Shown: positions 32,173-43,465 of the stretch, in pieces
Position numbering within the stretch: the first letter of the stretch is position 1
How the letters are laid out: every line of letters begins with the position of its first letter
From: Sthenelais limicola
Lineage: Eukaryota; Annelida; Polychaeta; Phyllodocida; Sigalionidae
Length of the DNA stretch: 64,000 nt
NCBI GenBank assembly: GCA_942159475.1
Contig: OW804097.1
Coordinates: 9,143,685-9,207,684 of the forward strand
Direction: 5' to 3'
The notes under the pieces: generated by a model
What the model was told of the DNA's origin: nothing
Seen by the model: only the letters and a program-made list of their open reading frames with translations
The model's database searches: none
Made by a program: the position numbers and the translations under genes

Positions 32173-34032
32173 ATGAAAAGAGGTGCATCTGGATCATCAG
32201 GGATCTCTCCTGAAGCAAAGAAAGAATACTTCAATTATCGTGACATTACAAGTGACATTTCAAATGCTGATGAAAAAGAAGTAAGTGCTACGACTAGTGA
32301 TCCGACAAAATCAAGTGGCAACATCGACATGGGCACGGCAAACCCACCTATAGACTTGGCTGGCGTAGCCGCCGGCCATAATGAGCTTGTTACATTCGCA
32401 TCTAATACCCATAATTTTGTACATGAACTTGCAACATCCCACACAGAAGAAATCCTAGCTAGATTGGAAATAAAGGAGCTAGCAACTTCTCTTGAATCGA
32501 GGGTAAGGGATCTAGAGTCTACAGTGGACAATTTGAATTATGAATTAGAATGCCAAAAGCTCATAAACCAGGATCTGGACACACGACTCAGGGCCAAGGC
32601 AATGGTATTCAACGGCATCAGGGAAAATAGAGGTGAATCCCTGGAAGATACTGTGACTAATGTTATTAAATTAGTGGTTCCTGCATTCTCTAAACATGAA
32701 ATTGATGAAGTGTATAGGATAGTATCGAAAGCCAAGAACAATCGTCGTCCTGACCCCATTGTGATCTCGTTTAAAACTATGGCAATGAAGAAAGCCTTTG
32801 TTACATCTAAGGGGCGTCTCTTTGACAAAACAAAGTTCCCATCCGATAAATTTCCAGCCATTAAGTTCTGGTCGTTCGATGACGACATTAGTCCTGAGGT
32901 CAGACGAGATCGGAATTTGCTAAGAGTCATTGCTAAACAAGCTTGTGAAAAGAAGCTAGATCCACAGGCAAAGGTGAAAGGTGACAGACTGGTATTTAAG
33001 GGTAAATCTTTAAAGATAAATGAACTTGAATCGATTCCCGAGGAGATCCAGCCAGGTCATATCAAAATGGTAAAAGTGGGAGGTGGACTGGCGTACCAAG
33101 GCCCCCACGCCTGGGCTAGCAATCTTTTTGAATGCAAAATATCTGTAAAGAAGTTGAGGTTCTACTCAGTGGAACATGCGTTCATGTATGTGAAGGCCCT
33201 AAAGAACAATCACTTCAAAACTGCCAGGAAAATACAAAGTATGAAGGACCCCTTTAAGATAAAGGAGGCAGGAACCAAGCTAAGTGTGGATGATGAGTGG
33301 GAAGAAAAGGAGGCCGGATATATGAAATCTATTATACGAGCTAAGTTCGTGCAAAATAAGGACCTTCGCCATAATCTGCTATCGACAGGTACCATGGAGC
33401 TAATTGAGGCCACTGCTGACCCCAAATGGGGTTGTGGCCACTTTTTAGGGGCTTATGCGCTCAGGTGTCACAGTTGGGACAACCATGGTGACAACCTGCA
33501 TGGGAAACTTCTTATGCAAATACGTGAGGAGATGAGGGACAAGTACAAACGTGAACTAGACTCTGTCAAACTCCTATCGCCTCCCCCTGCTCCAATCTCC
33601 CCTAGCAACCTCTCGCCCACATCAAAAGAAAAGATGAATAGACCAGCACGATACTTCAGAAAATCGCCCTCCGCAGAGGAGAAGGCTATGGCCAGAAATT
33701 CATATCTTGCTGGTCCTACAAACCTTGGAAGCTCCATTGATGGGTTGAATTCTGACGAGTCCGAATCCGAATCCGACGATGAGGAAGAAGAGATGGATGA
33801 TGATGGTAACACGCTGTCAGCAAGCACGCTCCATGAAAGACTGGCTAGTGTCAGCCTTCCGGGTCTAGTTGGCACAAGTACTCCGCATCCAGGGCTGAAC
33901 CCCCCAGGAACTCTTCTGAATAGGTTGAATCTAACCGCAGCAAGTGACAAATTGAATCAGTCAATGAAGAGGATTCTAGCTGCCAAGAAAATGGACAGAA
34001 AGAAAGGTAAAGCCAAGTTGTTCGACGACTGA
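32173..34032 (+). CDS. LINE ORF1: coiled coil, RRM-like region and NADAR domain
   Basis: 619 residues from the ATG at 32173. The open frame extends to 32140, but only with a GTG. Residues about 90-138 form a heptad-rich coiled coil, and about 140-230 look like the RRM of LINE ORF1 RNA chaperones (AMVFNGIRE, DEVYRIVSK, PIVISFKTM). Residues about 310-458 match the NADAR/YbiA family: FYSVEHAF with Glu334, Lys341, YMKSIIRAKFVQN, LLSTG, then D416-PKWG and GDN-G-LLMQIREEM. NADAR enzymes cleave N-glycosidic bonds in ADP-ribose and riboflavin-pathway substrates, and some remove ADP-ribose from guanine in nucleic acid. The usual Gln after the EH pair is replaced here (EHAFMYVKA). The C-terminal 160 residues are acidic, then basic. 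That the enzyme is active is inference. Confidence 0.85.
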   Translation: MKRGASGSSGISPEAKKEYFNYRDITSDISNADEKEVSATTSDPTKSSGNIDMGTANPPIDLAGVAAGHNELVTFASNTHNFVHELATSHTEEILARLEIKELATSLESRVRDLESTVDNLNYELECQKLINQDLDTRLRAKAMVFNGIRENRGESLEDTVTNVIKLVVPAFSKHEIDEVYRIVSKAKNNRRPDPIVISFKTMAMKKAFVTSKGRLFDKTKFPSDKFPAIKFWSFDDDISPEVRRDRNLLRVIAKQACEKKLDPQAKVKGDRLVFKGKSLKINELESIPEEIQPGHIKMVKVGGGLAYQGPHAWASNLFECKISVKKLRFYSVEHAFMYVKALKNNHFKTARKIQSMKDPFKIKEAGTKLSVDDEWEEKEAGYMKSIIRAKFVQNKDLRHNLLSTGTMELIEATADPKWGCGHFLGAYALRCHSWDNHGDNLHGKLLMQIREEMRDKYKRELDSVKLLSPPPAPISPSNLSPTSKEKMNRPARYFRKSPSAEEKAMARNSYLAGPTNLGSSIDGLNSDESESESDDEEEEMDDDGNTLSASTLHERLASVSLPGLVGTSTPHPGLNPPGTLLNRLNLTAASDKLNQSMKRILAAKKMDRKKGKAKLFDD

Positions 34033-34928
34033 CAACATGTGCGAAGCACTACGTGACAACATGGCGTCACGACAGTATATGACTTTACCTCGAACATATT
34101 GAATATGCACTGTCTTTAAAACGAAACAGTGGAAAACACAGGTATCATACACGTTATTATATTGTATCGTTAATTATGTAAGGTACTATGCAACACTCTG
34201 ATAAAGGTAAGAACAAATCATACTCGCGCTTACTTGTAGGCAACGTGCGATGGATACACGTGTGTCTCATACTGTTGTTGTTTACATCTGACTACGAGGT
34301 CAATGCTGCAGTGGCAAGGTCACGCCTCCGCAGTGAATAACTAGCGGATTTTGTAAAAAGTAACCTTCTAAACTATCCGGTCTGTATTAACTTGCATGTC
34401 AAAAATGTAGAATTGTCATAGCTATAATACAAATTGTGATTCACGATATACATAATAATATTATGTGGATCGGAGATTAGCATAGAAAATATACCAATCA
34501 GTATGTAACGTCACATTTAGTGCGGTAATTAATTCAAAATGGCCGCTGGAGTAAGATTGATGGTGAAATTCTCTACTCTGCACTGTGGATTTATGGTATG
34601 TAGCAAATTACTGGAGTTCTATAGTGGCTAAGTGAAACTATATCGATTGATACGTGTATAATGAAACTCTGTATGTTTTTTCAGTGCGTAGACTCGAATA
34701 TTACTGTATATATAGCGTTTTCTGTGTAGCCAAATGTGTCGGCGCTCGTTGGGTACTACTGTAGGCAAATTCCGAAGCTGGAAAACAACCATGTGTTTTT
34801 ATTCATGCCCACCCTTCTTTTTAAACCTCGCTGTATTTGGTATTATAATGGCCTTGTTCCGCATATACTAATGTGCAACTCAAAAGTTTGCCAAGACTAT
34901 GATGAAAATATGTCAGTGTTCGTAAAAA
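34033..34928 (+). promoter_or_regulatory. inter-ORF spacer of the LINE with a TATA-like motif
   Basis: 896 bp with no open frame of note. It contains TATATATAG at 34707-34715, about 215 bp before ORF2, and a TTTTTTCAG acceptor-like site at 34677-34685. Either could serve separate ORF2 expression, but neither is proven. Confidence 0.3.
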
Positions 34929-37847
34929 ATGGAGTCGGTTAAACTAGACGAGGTTAGCAAACTAAAAGGGCTGACTATGGTTTCGTTCAATATAAGATCA
35001 ATCAGAAACAAAGTAGCTGAACTAAACGATATAATATTGCAGGGTAACATTAAAGTGCTGGCCTTACAAGAAACTTGGCTGGACAGTTCTGATTCTGATA
35101 GTCAAATTCTATTCAATAGAAACTATCAAATCTTTAGACTAGATAGATCTATTGTAATTGATGGTGTCACTAAAAAAGGTGGAGGAGTATGTTGTATGAT
35201 TGACCAAAGTTATAATACTGATCCGGTGGGTTATAGTCATCTGAACATCTGTAACAATGATATTGAATGTCAGGTTATAAAATTCAAGCCGGGTAATAGG
35301 AAAAAAATCATCCTATGTAACTTTTATCGCCCACTGACAGGTAACAAGAGGTCATTTATAGAATCATTGTCGACAATTGTAACAACAGTGAAGAGTGAAT
35401 CCCGTAACTGTGAATTAGTTATCTGCGGTGATGCAAACATTGATTTTCTCGATAAAAAAAATGAAGCTGTCGTGGAATTTAATTCGATGCTTGCGGAGAA
35501 TGTTTTGGTACACAAAATCCTTGTAGCGACTAGGCTGTCAGATAGAAAAAACTCACTGTTAGACATTGTCGCAACAAACCATGACCACTGTAATAAATCG
35601 GGTGTGGCTCAGTGTGCTATGTCAGACCATTTGCCTGTATTTTTAAATATCAAAAAAGGTAAGAGCTGCATTGTGAAGGACAAGATTGTTTCTAGAAATT
35701 TTGATTCTCTGAACTGGAACAAATTTGGTGATTTCTGCGATGATTTGAATGCTAAGTTAGATTGGGGTAACAACATTAGCACCAATGATGCATGGTCCAA
35801 ATTCGAAGCTCCCTTGAAGGAATATCTCGATCTAAAATGCCCATCAGTTAGCAAGACGGTAGTACACAGAGGGAAAATGTTGCTAGATAGGGATTGTTTA
35901 GCTGCCATAAAAAGTAGGAATTTGCTATTTAAGATAGCGCATCGTTCTAAACTCCTAGTGGACAGAACTGCTGCCTCACGTGCTAGAGCCATTGCGGCAC
36001 GGAAGGTAAGGAATGCTAAACGTACCTACATTTATGGGATTTTAAATTCCTGTAAGTACAACAGTAAAAAATTTTGGGGGGGTGTAAATAAATTGCTTGG
36101 AAAAAAGTCTAACAATCTTCCGAGTGAATATCTGCATGATAATAGACTGGTATCTGGCCTCACCGCATGCAACATCTTAAATGATGAGTATAAAAAAATG
36201 GGAGAGACAAATATATTGGATAGAACAGCAGATCACAATTATCTATCTGATATTACAGAACACCATGTTAACATTGTCTCGACAAGAGTAAATATAACTG
36301 AAGCAGAAGTGCAGAAATATATTACCTCAGTTGACGACCACAAAAGTAGTGGGATGGACTGGACTAATGCTAAGATCATGAAATTCTTTCTTAGTAAGTT
36401 ATGTTTGAAGTTCACTAAACTATTGAAATTATGTATCAGATCATGTACAGTGCCCTTGTCCTGGAAAGAATATACTGTTATACCGATACCAAAATGTACT
36501 AACCCAAAGAAGTTTAATGATCTGAGACCCATTGCCTTGGAACCCATGCCTTCTAAGATTCTGGAATTTTTTGTATGTAATGCTCTAAGAGATCACATGG
36601 ATATCAACAAGTTGTTTGCTGCAAAACAGGGTGGTTTTCGTAAAAATTTCTCTACTAATAGAACGGTTTACGAATTTATCGAACCGATTTTAAAAGGGAT
36701 GGATAACGGAAAAATTTCGGTAGCCTCTTATTATGACGTGGCAAAAGCGTTTAACTGTGTTGACCATGACATCTTGATGAACAAAATGAATACCTATGGG
36801 TTTAATCCTGATTTAATTAGACTAGTAGGTAACTACCTCCGTGACAGATACCAGAAGACCAGGTTGGGTGACAATGTCTCTTCGTTTATTAGGATAAATA
36901 AAGGGGTACCTCAAGGAAGCTTGATAGGGCCCCTAATTTTCCTCATTTACGTGAATGACCTGCCGGCATGTGTAGATATTATTAACAATGAAATTCGAGG
37001 TGTGTATAATGATATAGATATCAATATATCAATGTATGCGGACGATACCGCCATATCGATAACAAGCTCTGATTTAAACGCATGTATAGAAGTTTCACAA
37101 ATTGCAACTAACACTGTGAACAACTGGATGACTGCAAATAAGCTGCGCTTAAATTCCAACAAATGCCAGCTGCAAATTCTAGGTACAAGATCTAAATTAA
37201 AAAACATAAAAATGGAAAATCTTGGTAAAAATTATATCAATGGTAGTGAGGTAAAAATGACTAAGGTTGTACGATATTTAGGGTATCAAATTGATCCTTT
37301 CCTAACCTTTAATGACCACTTCGTTAAAATGCGGTACACACTGCAAACCAAACTGTCCAAGATATATAGGCTTCGCTCTTGCTTGAGTAAGAAAATGACT
37401 GAGATTATTATAAAAAGCCATGTATACTCCATTGCGGAATATGGTAACATATTTCATAACATGGCAAGTGCGAACTATATAAATAAAATACAAAGCGTAT
37501 TGAATAGAGCTGTACGATTGATATTTGTCCATGACAACAACCATACATTGGATGAGATGTATAGGATTACTAGAGTTACGAAATTTCGTAAGAAAGGTGA
37601 CATTGCAGTAATAAACCTAATGTTCAATCTCAAAGATGTCACAAAAAATGTACAGGATATGCCACGTGCAACGAGGATGGCCGAAGGAATTAACCTTGTG
37701 GTGCCAGTTGCTAAAACTGAGAAGTTGAGGAAATCTCCCCTTTACCAGGGCCCTCGATCGTGGAATAGTCTACATGTAATGGTAAAAAGTATGTCGTGGC
37801 CAAACCTTAAAACCCATCTGAAGGTAACGGATAACTGGATAATATGA
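34929..37847 (+). CDS. LINE ORF2: apurinic-type endonuclease and reverse transcriptase
   Basis: 972 residues from an ATG in a good context. The N-terminal endonuclease has FNIRS, QETW (about 46), GDANID (about 167, a variant of GDFN) and SDHLP (about 232). The reverse transcriptase has IPIPK, DLRPIAL, motif A YYDVAKAF (Asp603), GVPQGSLIGPL and catalytic YADDT (about 703). The C-terminal part (NRAVRLI, SWNSL) is typical of CR1-like elements. There is no RNase H domain. It would nick chromosomal DNA and copy the element RNA by target-primed reverse transcription. Confidence 0.92.
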   Translation: MESVKLDEVSKLKGLTMVSFNIRSIRNKVAELNDIILQGNIKVLALQETWLDSSDSDSQILFNRNYQIFRLDRSIVIDGVTKKGGGVCCMIDQSYNTDPVGYSHLNICNNDIECQVIKFKPGNRKKIILCNFYRPLTGNKRSFIESLSTIVTTVKSESRNCELVICGDANIDFLDKKNEAVVEFNSMLAENVLVHKILVATRLSDRKNSLLDIVATNHDHCNKSGVAQCAMSDHLPVFLNIKKGKSCIVKDKIVSRNFDSLNWNKFGDFCDDLNAKLDWGNNISTNDAWSKFEAPLKEYLDLKCPSVSKTVVHRGKMLLDRDCLAAIKSRNLLFKIAHRSKLLVDRTAASRARAIAARKVRNAKRTYIYGILNSCKYNSKKFWGGVNKLLGKKSNNLPSEYLHDNRLVSGLTACNILNDEYKKMGETNILDRTADHNYLSDITEHHVNIVSTRVNITEAEVQKYITSVDDHKSSGMDWTNAKIMKFFLSKLCLKFTKLLKLCIRSCTVPLSWKEYTVIPIPKCTNPKKFNDLRPIALEPMPSKILEFFVCNALRDHMDINKLFAAKQGGFRKNFSTNRTVYEFIEPILKGMDNGKISVASYYDVAKAFNCVDHDILMNKMNTYGFNPDLIRLVGNYLRDRYQKTRLGDNVSSFIRINKGVPQGSLIGPLIFLIYVNDLPACVDIINNEIRGVYNDIDINISMYADDTAISITSSDLNACIEVSQIATNTVNNWMTANKLRLNSNKCQLQILGTRSKLKNIKMENLGKNYINGSEVKMTKVVRYLGYQIDPFLTFNDHFVKMRYTLQTKLSKIYRLRSCLSKKMTEIIIKSHVYSIAEYGNIFHNMASANYINKIQSVLNRAVRLIFVHDNNHTLDEMYRITRVTKFRKKGDIAVINLMFNLKDVTKNVQDMPRATRMAEGINLVVPVAKTEKLRKSPLYQGPRSWNSLHVMVKSMSWPNLKTHLKVTDNWII

Positions 37848-38284
37848 TGTTTAGATAACCTGTAATACAGGTCTTACATTGCTATGCATGATGAGAACTA
37901 TTGTATGCACTACAAAATCGGTGTTAATATGTAACCAATTATTTTTTATCTAGCGAGATTGATGTATTAGTTTTTAATTATGGGCCAAAAACAAAAAAAG
38001 TGAGTTATGTTGATATATAAGCTGTAATAGGTGTAATCAAGTGGATTTGATGCTGACATCCACATTAATTATATAATATAGTATACCTGAGTCGATTTAG
38101 AATGTTTTTGTTGTAAAATTATGTAGGTTATAACAAGGATTGATTCGTCACGATATTTGTGTTAAATTAAATTATGTAAATACCTTTGTAGGAGATGAGA
38201 CCTACCACTTTGTTGGAAATCTTCCTAATAAAATTGCTTAAAAAAAAAAAAAAATAAACAGGTGAAACGATCAAGGAAGAAAGC

Positions 38285-38425
38285 AAATTGATTGATAGTC
38301 CCCCCTTCTCCCTCACACCAGGAAATGTGTGTACAGAGGTACAAGATATATACAGAGTACCCCCCCCCCTTCTCCCTCACACCAGGAAATGTGTGTACAG
38401 AGGTACAAGATATACAGAGTGCCCC
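38285..38425. repeat. 66-bp tandem duplication
   Basis: Two copies of CCTTCTCCCTCACACCAGG-AATGTGTGTACAGAGG with a C run, just beyond the LINE poly(A). Non-coding. Confidence 0.7.
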
Positions 38426-38969
38426 CCCCTTCTCCCTACCAACCCCATTCACCCTTCCCTCACCAATGTATTCCAACCAGGAAATCTCTCTAAGGAGTGC
38501 CCCCCCTCCCCCACCTCTATTCTTCCCCATTACTTCCTTCTCCATAACCGAAGAGTCGTCTGTAGAAATATCACGACCCAAGAGCATAATTTAACCTAAA
38601 CTACAATCATTGTTAAAGTGTATGAACACACAAATGTTTCTCATCACAACATAAATACCTAGAAACGGGGTGTTATATTACTAATGCTATATTTAGAAGA
38701 CTATAACTAAGTATGCACAGTATTTGATAGTTGTATTGCTATGAAGTTATGATAGCCTTTGATGGTTATTAATCGGTTTTAAATCGCTTTAATAGTTCAA
38801 GTGCTATCTTTTAAAAACAAATTTATAATTATGATATGATTTTATTAGTATTTTGTTAGTAGATTATATTTACTATAGGGCGTGTAAGTGTCATGGCGGC
38901 CGCAAGCAAGTAAATTTGTAAATTTGTCGCGTAGTTGTAGCGATGTGGGTACCAGAAGTAAACAATCCC

Positions 38970-39292
38970 CATAGACTTAGCATTGCAGGTGATGAATAAT
39001 CACTCTATACATCCCCCCATAGACTTAGCATTGCAGGTGATAAATAATCCCTCCATACCTCCCTCCATAGACTTAGCATTGCAGGTGATAAATAATCCCT
39101 CCATACCTCCCTCCATAGACTTAGCATTGCAGGTGATAAATAATCACTCCATACATCACCCCATAGACTTAGCATTGCAGGTGATAAATAATCACTCCAT
39201 ACCTCCCTCCATAGACTTAGCATTGCTGGTGATGAATATTCACTCCATACATCACCCCATAGACTTAGCATTGCAGGTGATAAATAATCACT
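38970..39292. repeat. 49-bp minisatellite, seven units
   Basis: Tandem units CATAGACTTAGCATTGCAGG plus TGATAAATAATCACTCC. A single inverted copy with shared flanks (GTAAACAATCCC side) lies at about 46105-46180. Confidence 0.85.
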
Positions 39293-39405
39293 CTTTAAAT
39301 TTACCACATTAAAGGCATGAACGATTATGGTCGATATTATGTGAATTTATTAGTCCTATTGATAGATATCTGGTCTTAAGATGATGAAAAAAAAGGAGAA
39401 TAATT

Positions 39406-39645
39406 GGGTCAGATTTTCAGAAAATGTACAATTTGCAGCTGTACACATTTAGGAAATTCTTCAAATTTAGGCTGAAATTTGTTCAATACTAGGTAAATTC
39501 GAGTATATGTATTCGGCATTGCATTGATTCTAGCAATCTGTTTGGTTAGATTGAACTGTATTTTGAACTTTATTTTCGTCGGAAATGTGGGTTATTTGAG
39601 GGGATTGGTGAAGGTGAATTGTACATTTTCTGAAGATCTGACCCA
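39406..39645. mobile_element. J-family MITE
   Basis: Full-length copy with both termini. Confidence 0.78.
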
Positions 39646-40561
39646 ACTATGTCCGCACCTGGGTCTATGGGAGTTTTGTTCGACGTGTCTGCACAACGTC
39701 ATGAAACTGCTGCACTCAAACATCCCTGCCGTTGACTACATCTTACGCTCCCTATTACGATGGGTTGATGTGGGGTGGTGCGGGGGGGGGGGTGCAGGGG
39801 AGGGGGGTCTAAGCTGTTTGTTTGTTTGAATTGAATTGAATTGAATTGAAAAATATTTTTATTTCGTTATTTTAACGCTGTAGAACGGAATCTCTCCTGC
39901 TATACGGGAGGTGTTCTAACCCTTTCTGACTTAACTAACATTCAGTTTATGTAGGGAACAGCCTCGCCTTGGTCGTTGACTCAGGTCAAGTCTTACAATT
40001 TATGTAACATAATGTTTTATAAAAAACAATTCTTGCATTGAAATAGTACAATATGGTCGTCGAGTTGTACATTTGAGTTTGAGTTTTTTCCCTGACATGT
40101 TTTACTATAGGGCTGTGTATGTATGTAACCTATATTTGTCCCGCTAAACATGTGGGGTAACCCCCCCCCCCCCGCCCCCCGTCATGTTTATATCCCTCGC
40201 TCGATATCCTGAAATAAATGTGTGTTTCACTTCCCTGTGCGTGACTTGTGAGAAATCCTGGATATACCTCAGTCAAAGACACGGTTCTCAAGGGGAAGGT
40301 AAGGAATATTCTATATTCATACATCTATGTATATATCATATGAGATATTGTATAATTATATATCTCTATATATATCATATAAGATATTGTATAATTATAT
40401 CTCTCTATATATATATCATATAAGATCAAGATGAATCTTTGTTTCTCATTGGTATACTATTGAATGTATTGGTGTTGACAAAAAGGTTGTGAATTTCTCA
40501 AATAACAGTTTTTCAATTCGTGCCTGCTTACAATGAAGTTTGACCCTATACTAATGCATGT

Positions 40562-40797
40562 GGGTCAGATTTTCAGAAAATGTACAATTGGCAGGTGTAT
40601 ACATTCAGTAAATTCTGGTAAATAAGGCTGCAATTTGGTCAATAATAGGTAAATTCGAGTATATTCGGCATCGCATTGATTCTAGCGATCTGTTTGGTTA
40701 GGTTGAACTGTATTTTGAACCTTATTTTCGTCTGAAATTTGGGTTATTTGAAATGATTGGTGAAAGTGAATTGTACATTTTCTGGCGACTTCACCCA
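40562..40797. mobile_element. J-family MITE
   Basis: Full-length copy with left GGGTCAGATTTTCAG and right CTGGCGACTTCACCC ends. Confidence 0.78.
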
Positions 40798-41022
40798 TCA
40801 TGTAATACCTTTCGTATGTAACAAGATACGGATTGAGGTGTTATTTACAGTAATGGATTCATACAATTTTATCTGAGTGTAGTTTTCTATACAAAAAAAA
40901 GAACCTTTTATAAAATGCTCTGTACTTGTTACCACAGAGTATCTTTATTAGAAATGTGTCTTTTTAATTCCATGTGTCATTTTCATTTTCTTACGGTTGT
41001 CATCTTCATTCATTTCCCATAT

Positions 41023-41257
41023 GGGTCAGGTCGTCAGAAAATGTACAATTGACAGCTCTACACTTTTATTCAATTCTGGTAAATTAGGTTCAAATTGACA
41101 AATACCAGCTAGGTATATCTGAGGATATGTTGAATCGTGTTGATTTAAACGATCCCATCGGTTATGTTGGACTGTATTTTGAATCACTTGTCGGTCTTAA
41201 ATTTGTCCTTAGAGGGTTGGTGAGGGCGAATTGTACATTTTCTGGCGATTTGGCCCA
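41023..41257. mobile_element. J-family MITE
   Basis: Full-length diverged copy, ends GGGTCAGGTCGTCAG and CTGGCGATTTGGCCC. Confidence 0.75.
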
Positions 41258-41276
41258 GTTATATATAAATAGATAT

Positions 41277-41474
41277 GGGTCGTATCATCAGAAAATGTAC
41301 AATCGGCAGATCTACACATTTAGTAAATTACTAGATATATCTGAACATATTTGGAATTCAAGGAATCAGTTTGGTTTATTGAACTGTATTTTCGAAGCTC
41401 ATTTTTGGCTTAAATTGTGGTTATTTGAGTCGATTGGTGAAGGCCAATTGTATATTTTCTGATGATTTGACCCA
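41277..41474. mobile_element. J-family MITE
   Basis: Somewhat shortened copy flanked by ATAT on both sides, ends GGGTCGTATCATCAG and CTGATGATTTGACCC. Confidence 0.75.
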
Positions 41475-41607
41475 TATATAAACCGTGTGTCCTCTCGGTA
41501 AGCCCATTTCTATAAATAGTTGTCACGCGTTTATACGCGTTGTCCTACAACCTATTTATAGCACCCCGCACTTCAGCGCTCTTCACTCAGATCCAAACTC
41601 CCCCATC

Positions 41608-42042
41608 AATAGGGGACTTGCATGTGCCACTGCGCATGTCTGGTACAGTGCATCTTGGGATGTATTTTGATGAAATCTGACATACGAATATTTGGGAACA
41701 TTTTTATGAAAAAAAATGCATGAATGTTTTCACGAATATTACAGCTTTTATAAATGTTCTATGAAAACCAAATGCATGATGGGAAAGAGGTATTTTGATG
41801 AAATCTGACATACGAATGTTTGGCAACATTTTTATCTAAAATTGCAGGAACGTGATCAACAATATCACAGCTAACAGGAAACATGTATCACACATGGATA
41901 TTGACATTAGAACATTGATAAATAGTCCATGCTGAACATGACATGTTTTATACATATATTTACATACATACTGTACCGTTATTCCCGTTAATTCCATGCG
42001 AATCAAGATTCAAAATGGCGGCTATGCAAGTCTCCTATTATA
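41608..42042. mobile_element. I-family element with internal duplication
   Basis: Ends as in other I copies. About 100 bp containing TTTTGATGAAATCTGACATA occurs twice inside. Confidence 0.7.
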
Positions 42043-42310
42043 TTATACTATTTAACACTAAAGTAACTGTTAATTACAATCGAATTATTAGTATTGGTAG
42101 ATTTGATTTTGAACTCTAATTGGTTCTAATGTTTTATTGATGAAATTTGATAAGACATCTTACCCTAATTGTCTTACGTTAACTCCTCAAATACTCCTTA
42201 AACCAGAGTATATTTTATTGAAAATATTTCTCTTTAATTCCAGTGTGATTTAAATTCCTTACGTTCTATTCATGTCCCGTGTATTTATACGTTGCATCCT
42301 CCCCGTAAAT

Positions 42311-42547
42311 GGGTCAGATTTTCAGAAAATGTACAATTGGCAGCTTTACACATTTAGTAAATTCTGCTAAATTAGACTGTAGCAATGGTCAATACTAGGT
42401 ATATCTGAATATATTTGACATTCCCTTGATTCAAACAATCTGTTTGGTTATATTGGACTGAGTTTTGAACCACATTTGAGTCTTAATCTTGGGTTATTTG
42501 AGAAGATTGGTGAAGGCGAATTGTACATTCTCTGGCGATTTCACCCA
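42311..42547. mobile_element. J-family MITE
   Basis: Full-length copy with one end of each terminal type. Confidence 0.78.
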
Positions 42548-42817
42548 TGTGCAGTTCTATAAATAGACGTCACGTTTCCTTCCCTCTGTTTATTTTCACG
42601 TCGTGTCCTCATGGCCTTACACATAGTGTGTCACTGTGTCACGCATGGTTGCACGCATGTCAACACCATCCTATTCAATTCAAATTAAATGTTTGTAGTA
42701 CCTATGCATAAAAACAACATAGGGAAAAATCTGCCTATGCCCTGGGATACCTTTTAAACAGATATCGTGAAGAAATTAGGTCCTGGAGATGAATTCTTCA
42801 AATAAGGAGCTCTATGT

Positions 42818-43052
42818 GGGTCAGATTTTCAGAAAGTGTACAATTCACCTTCACCAATCTTCTCAAATGACCCGGATTTCAGACGAAAATAAAGTTTAAA
42901 ATACAGTTCAACCTAACCTAACTGATTGCTAGAATCAATGCAATGCTAAATAAACTCCAATTGACCTAGTATTGACCAAATTGCAGCCTAATTTTGCAGA
43001 ATTTACTCAAAATGTACAGCTACCAATTGTACATTTTCTGAAAATCTGACCC
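42818..43052. mobile_element. J-family MITE
   Basis: Full-length copy in reverse orientation, both ends of the TCAGATTTTCAG type. Confidence 0.78.
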
Positions 43053-43227
43053 TAATATGTACAACATGTCGGTTTATTTTCTGTCGCGTTTACTTGAAAT
43101 AATGAACATTGATTAAAATGGAGAGAGGGTACGATGTAAAATGGTGTAATTGACCCCGGAGGAAGAAGCGATTTCTGTTGATAGGCTTAATAAAAACTTT
43201 AAAAAAAATCAAATTAAAATATTACTT

Positions 43228-43465
43228 GGGTCAGATTTTCAGAAAATATACAATTGGCAGATGTACACATTTAGTAAATTCTGCTACATTAGGCTGCAAT
43301 TTGGTCAAAACTAGGTAAATTCGAGTATATTTGGCATTGCATTGATTCTATAACAATCTTTTTGATTAGGTTGAACTGTATTTTGATCTTCATTTTCGTC
43401 TTAAATTTGGGTTATTTGAGAGAACTGGTGAAAGTGAATTGTACATTTTCTGGCGACTTCACCCA
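43228..43465. mobile_element. J-family MITE
   Basis: Full-length copy. A further diverged right-half fragment follows at about 43500-43620. Confidence 0.75.

Larger units (their letters stand above)
31800..38254 (+). mobile_element. intact non-LTR retrotransposon with NADAR-bearing ORF1
   Basis: About 6.4 kb: 5' UTR from about 31800 (5' limit uncertain), ORF1 32173-34032, an 896-bp spacer, ORF2 34929-37847, a 3' UTR with AATAAA at 38226 and a poly(A) run at 38239-38254. Both ORFs are uninterrupted, so insertion is probably recent. The reverse transcriptase (VPQGS, YADDT) places it in the CR1/L2/Rex/Jockey-type assemblage rather than L1. A target-site duplication could not be fixed by eye. 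Confidence 0.85.

Noticed and set aside
31832..32176. 114-residue open frame ahead of LINE ORF1
   Set aside because: It lies in the element's 5' UTR, overlaps ORF1 in another frame and shows no recognisable domain.
38225..38599. Several open frames of about 100 residues on both strands
   Set aside because: They arise from the C-rich tandem duplication. Low complexity, no coding signal.
39005..39312. Opposed 100-109-residue open frames
   Set aside because: Products of the 49-bp minisatellite.
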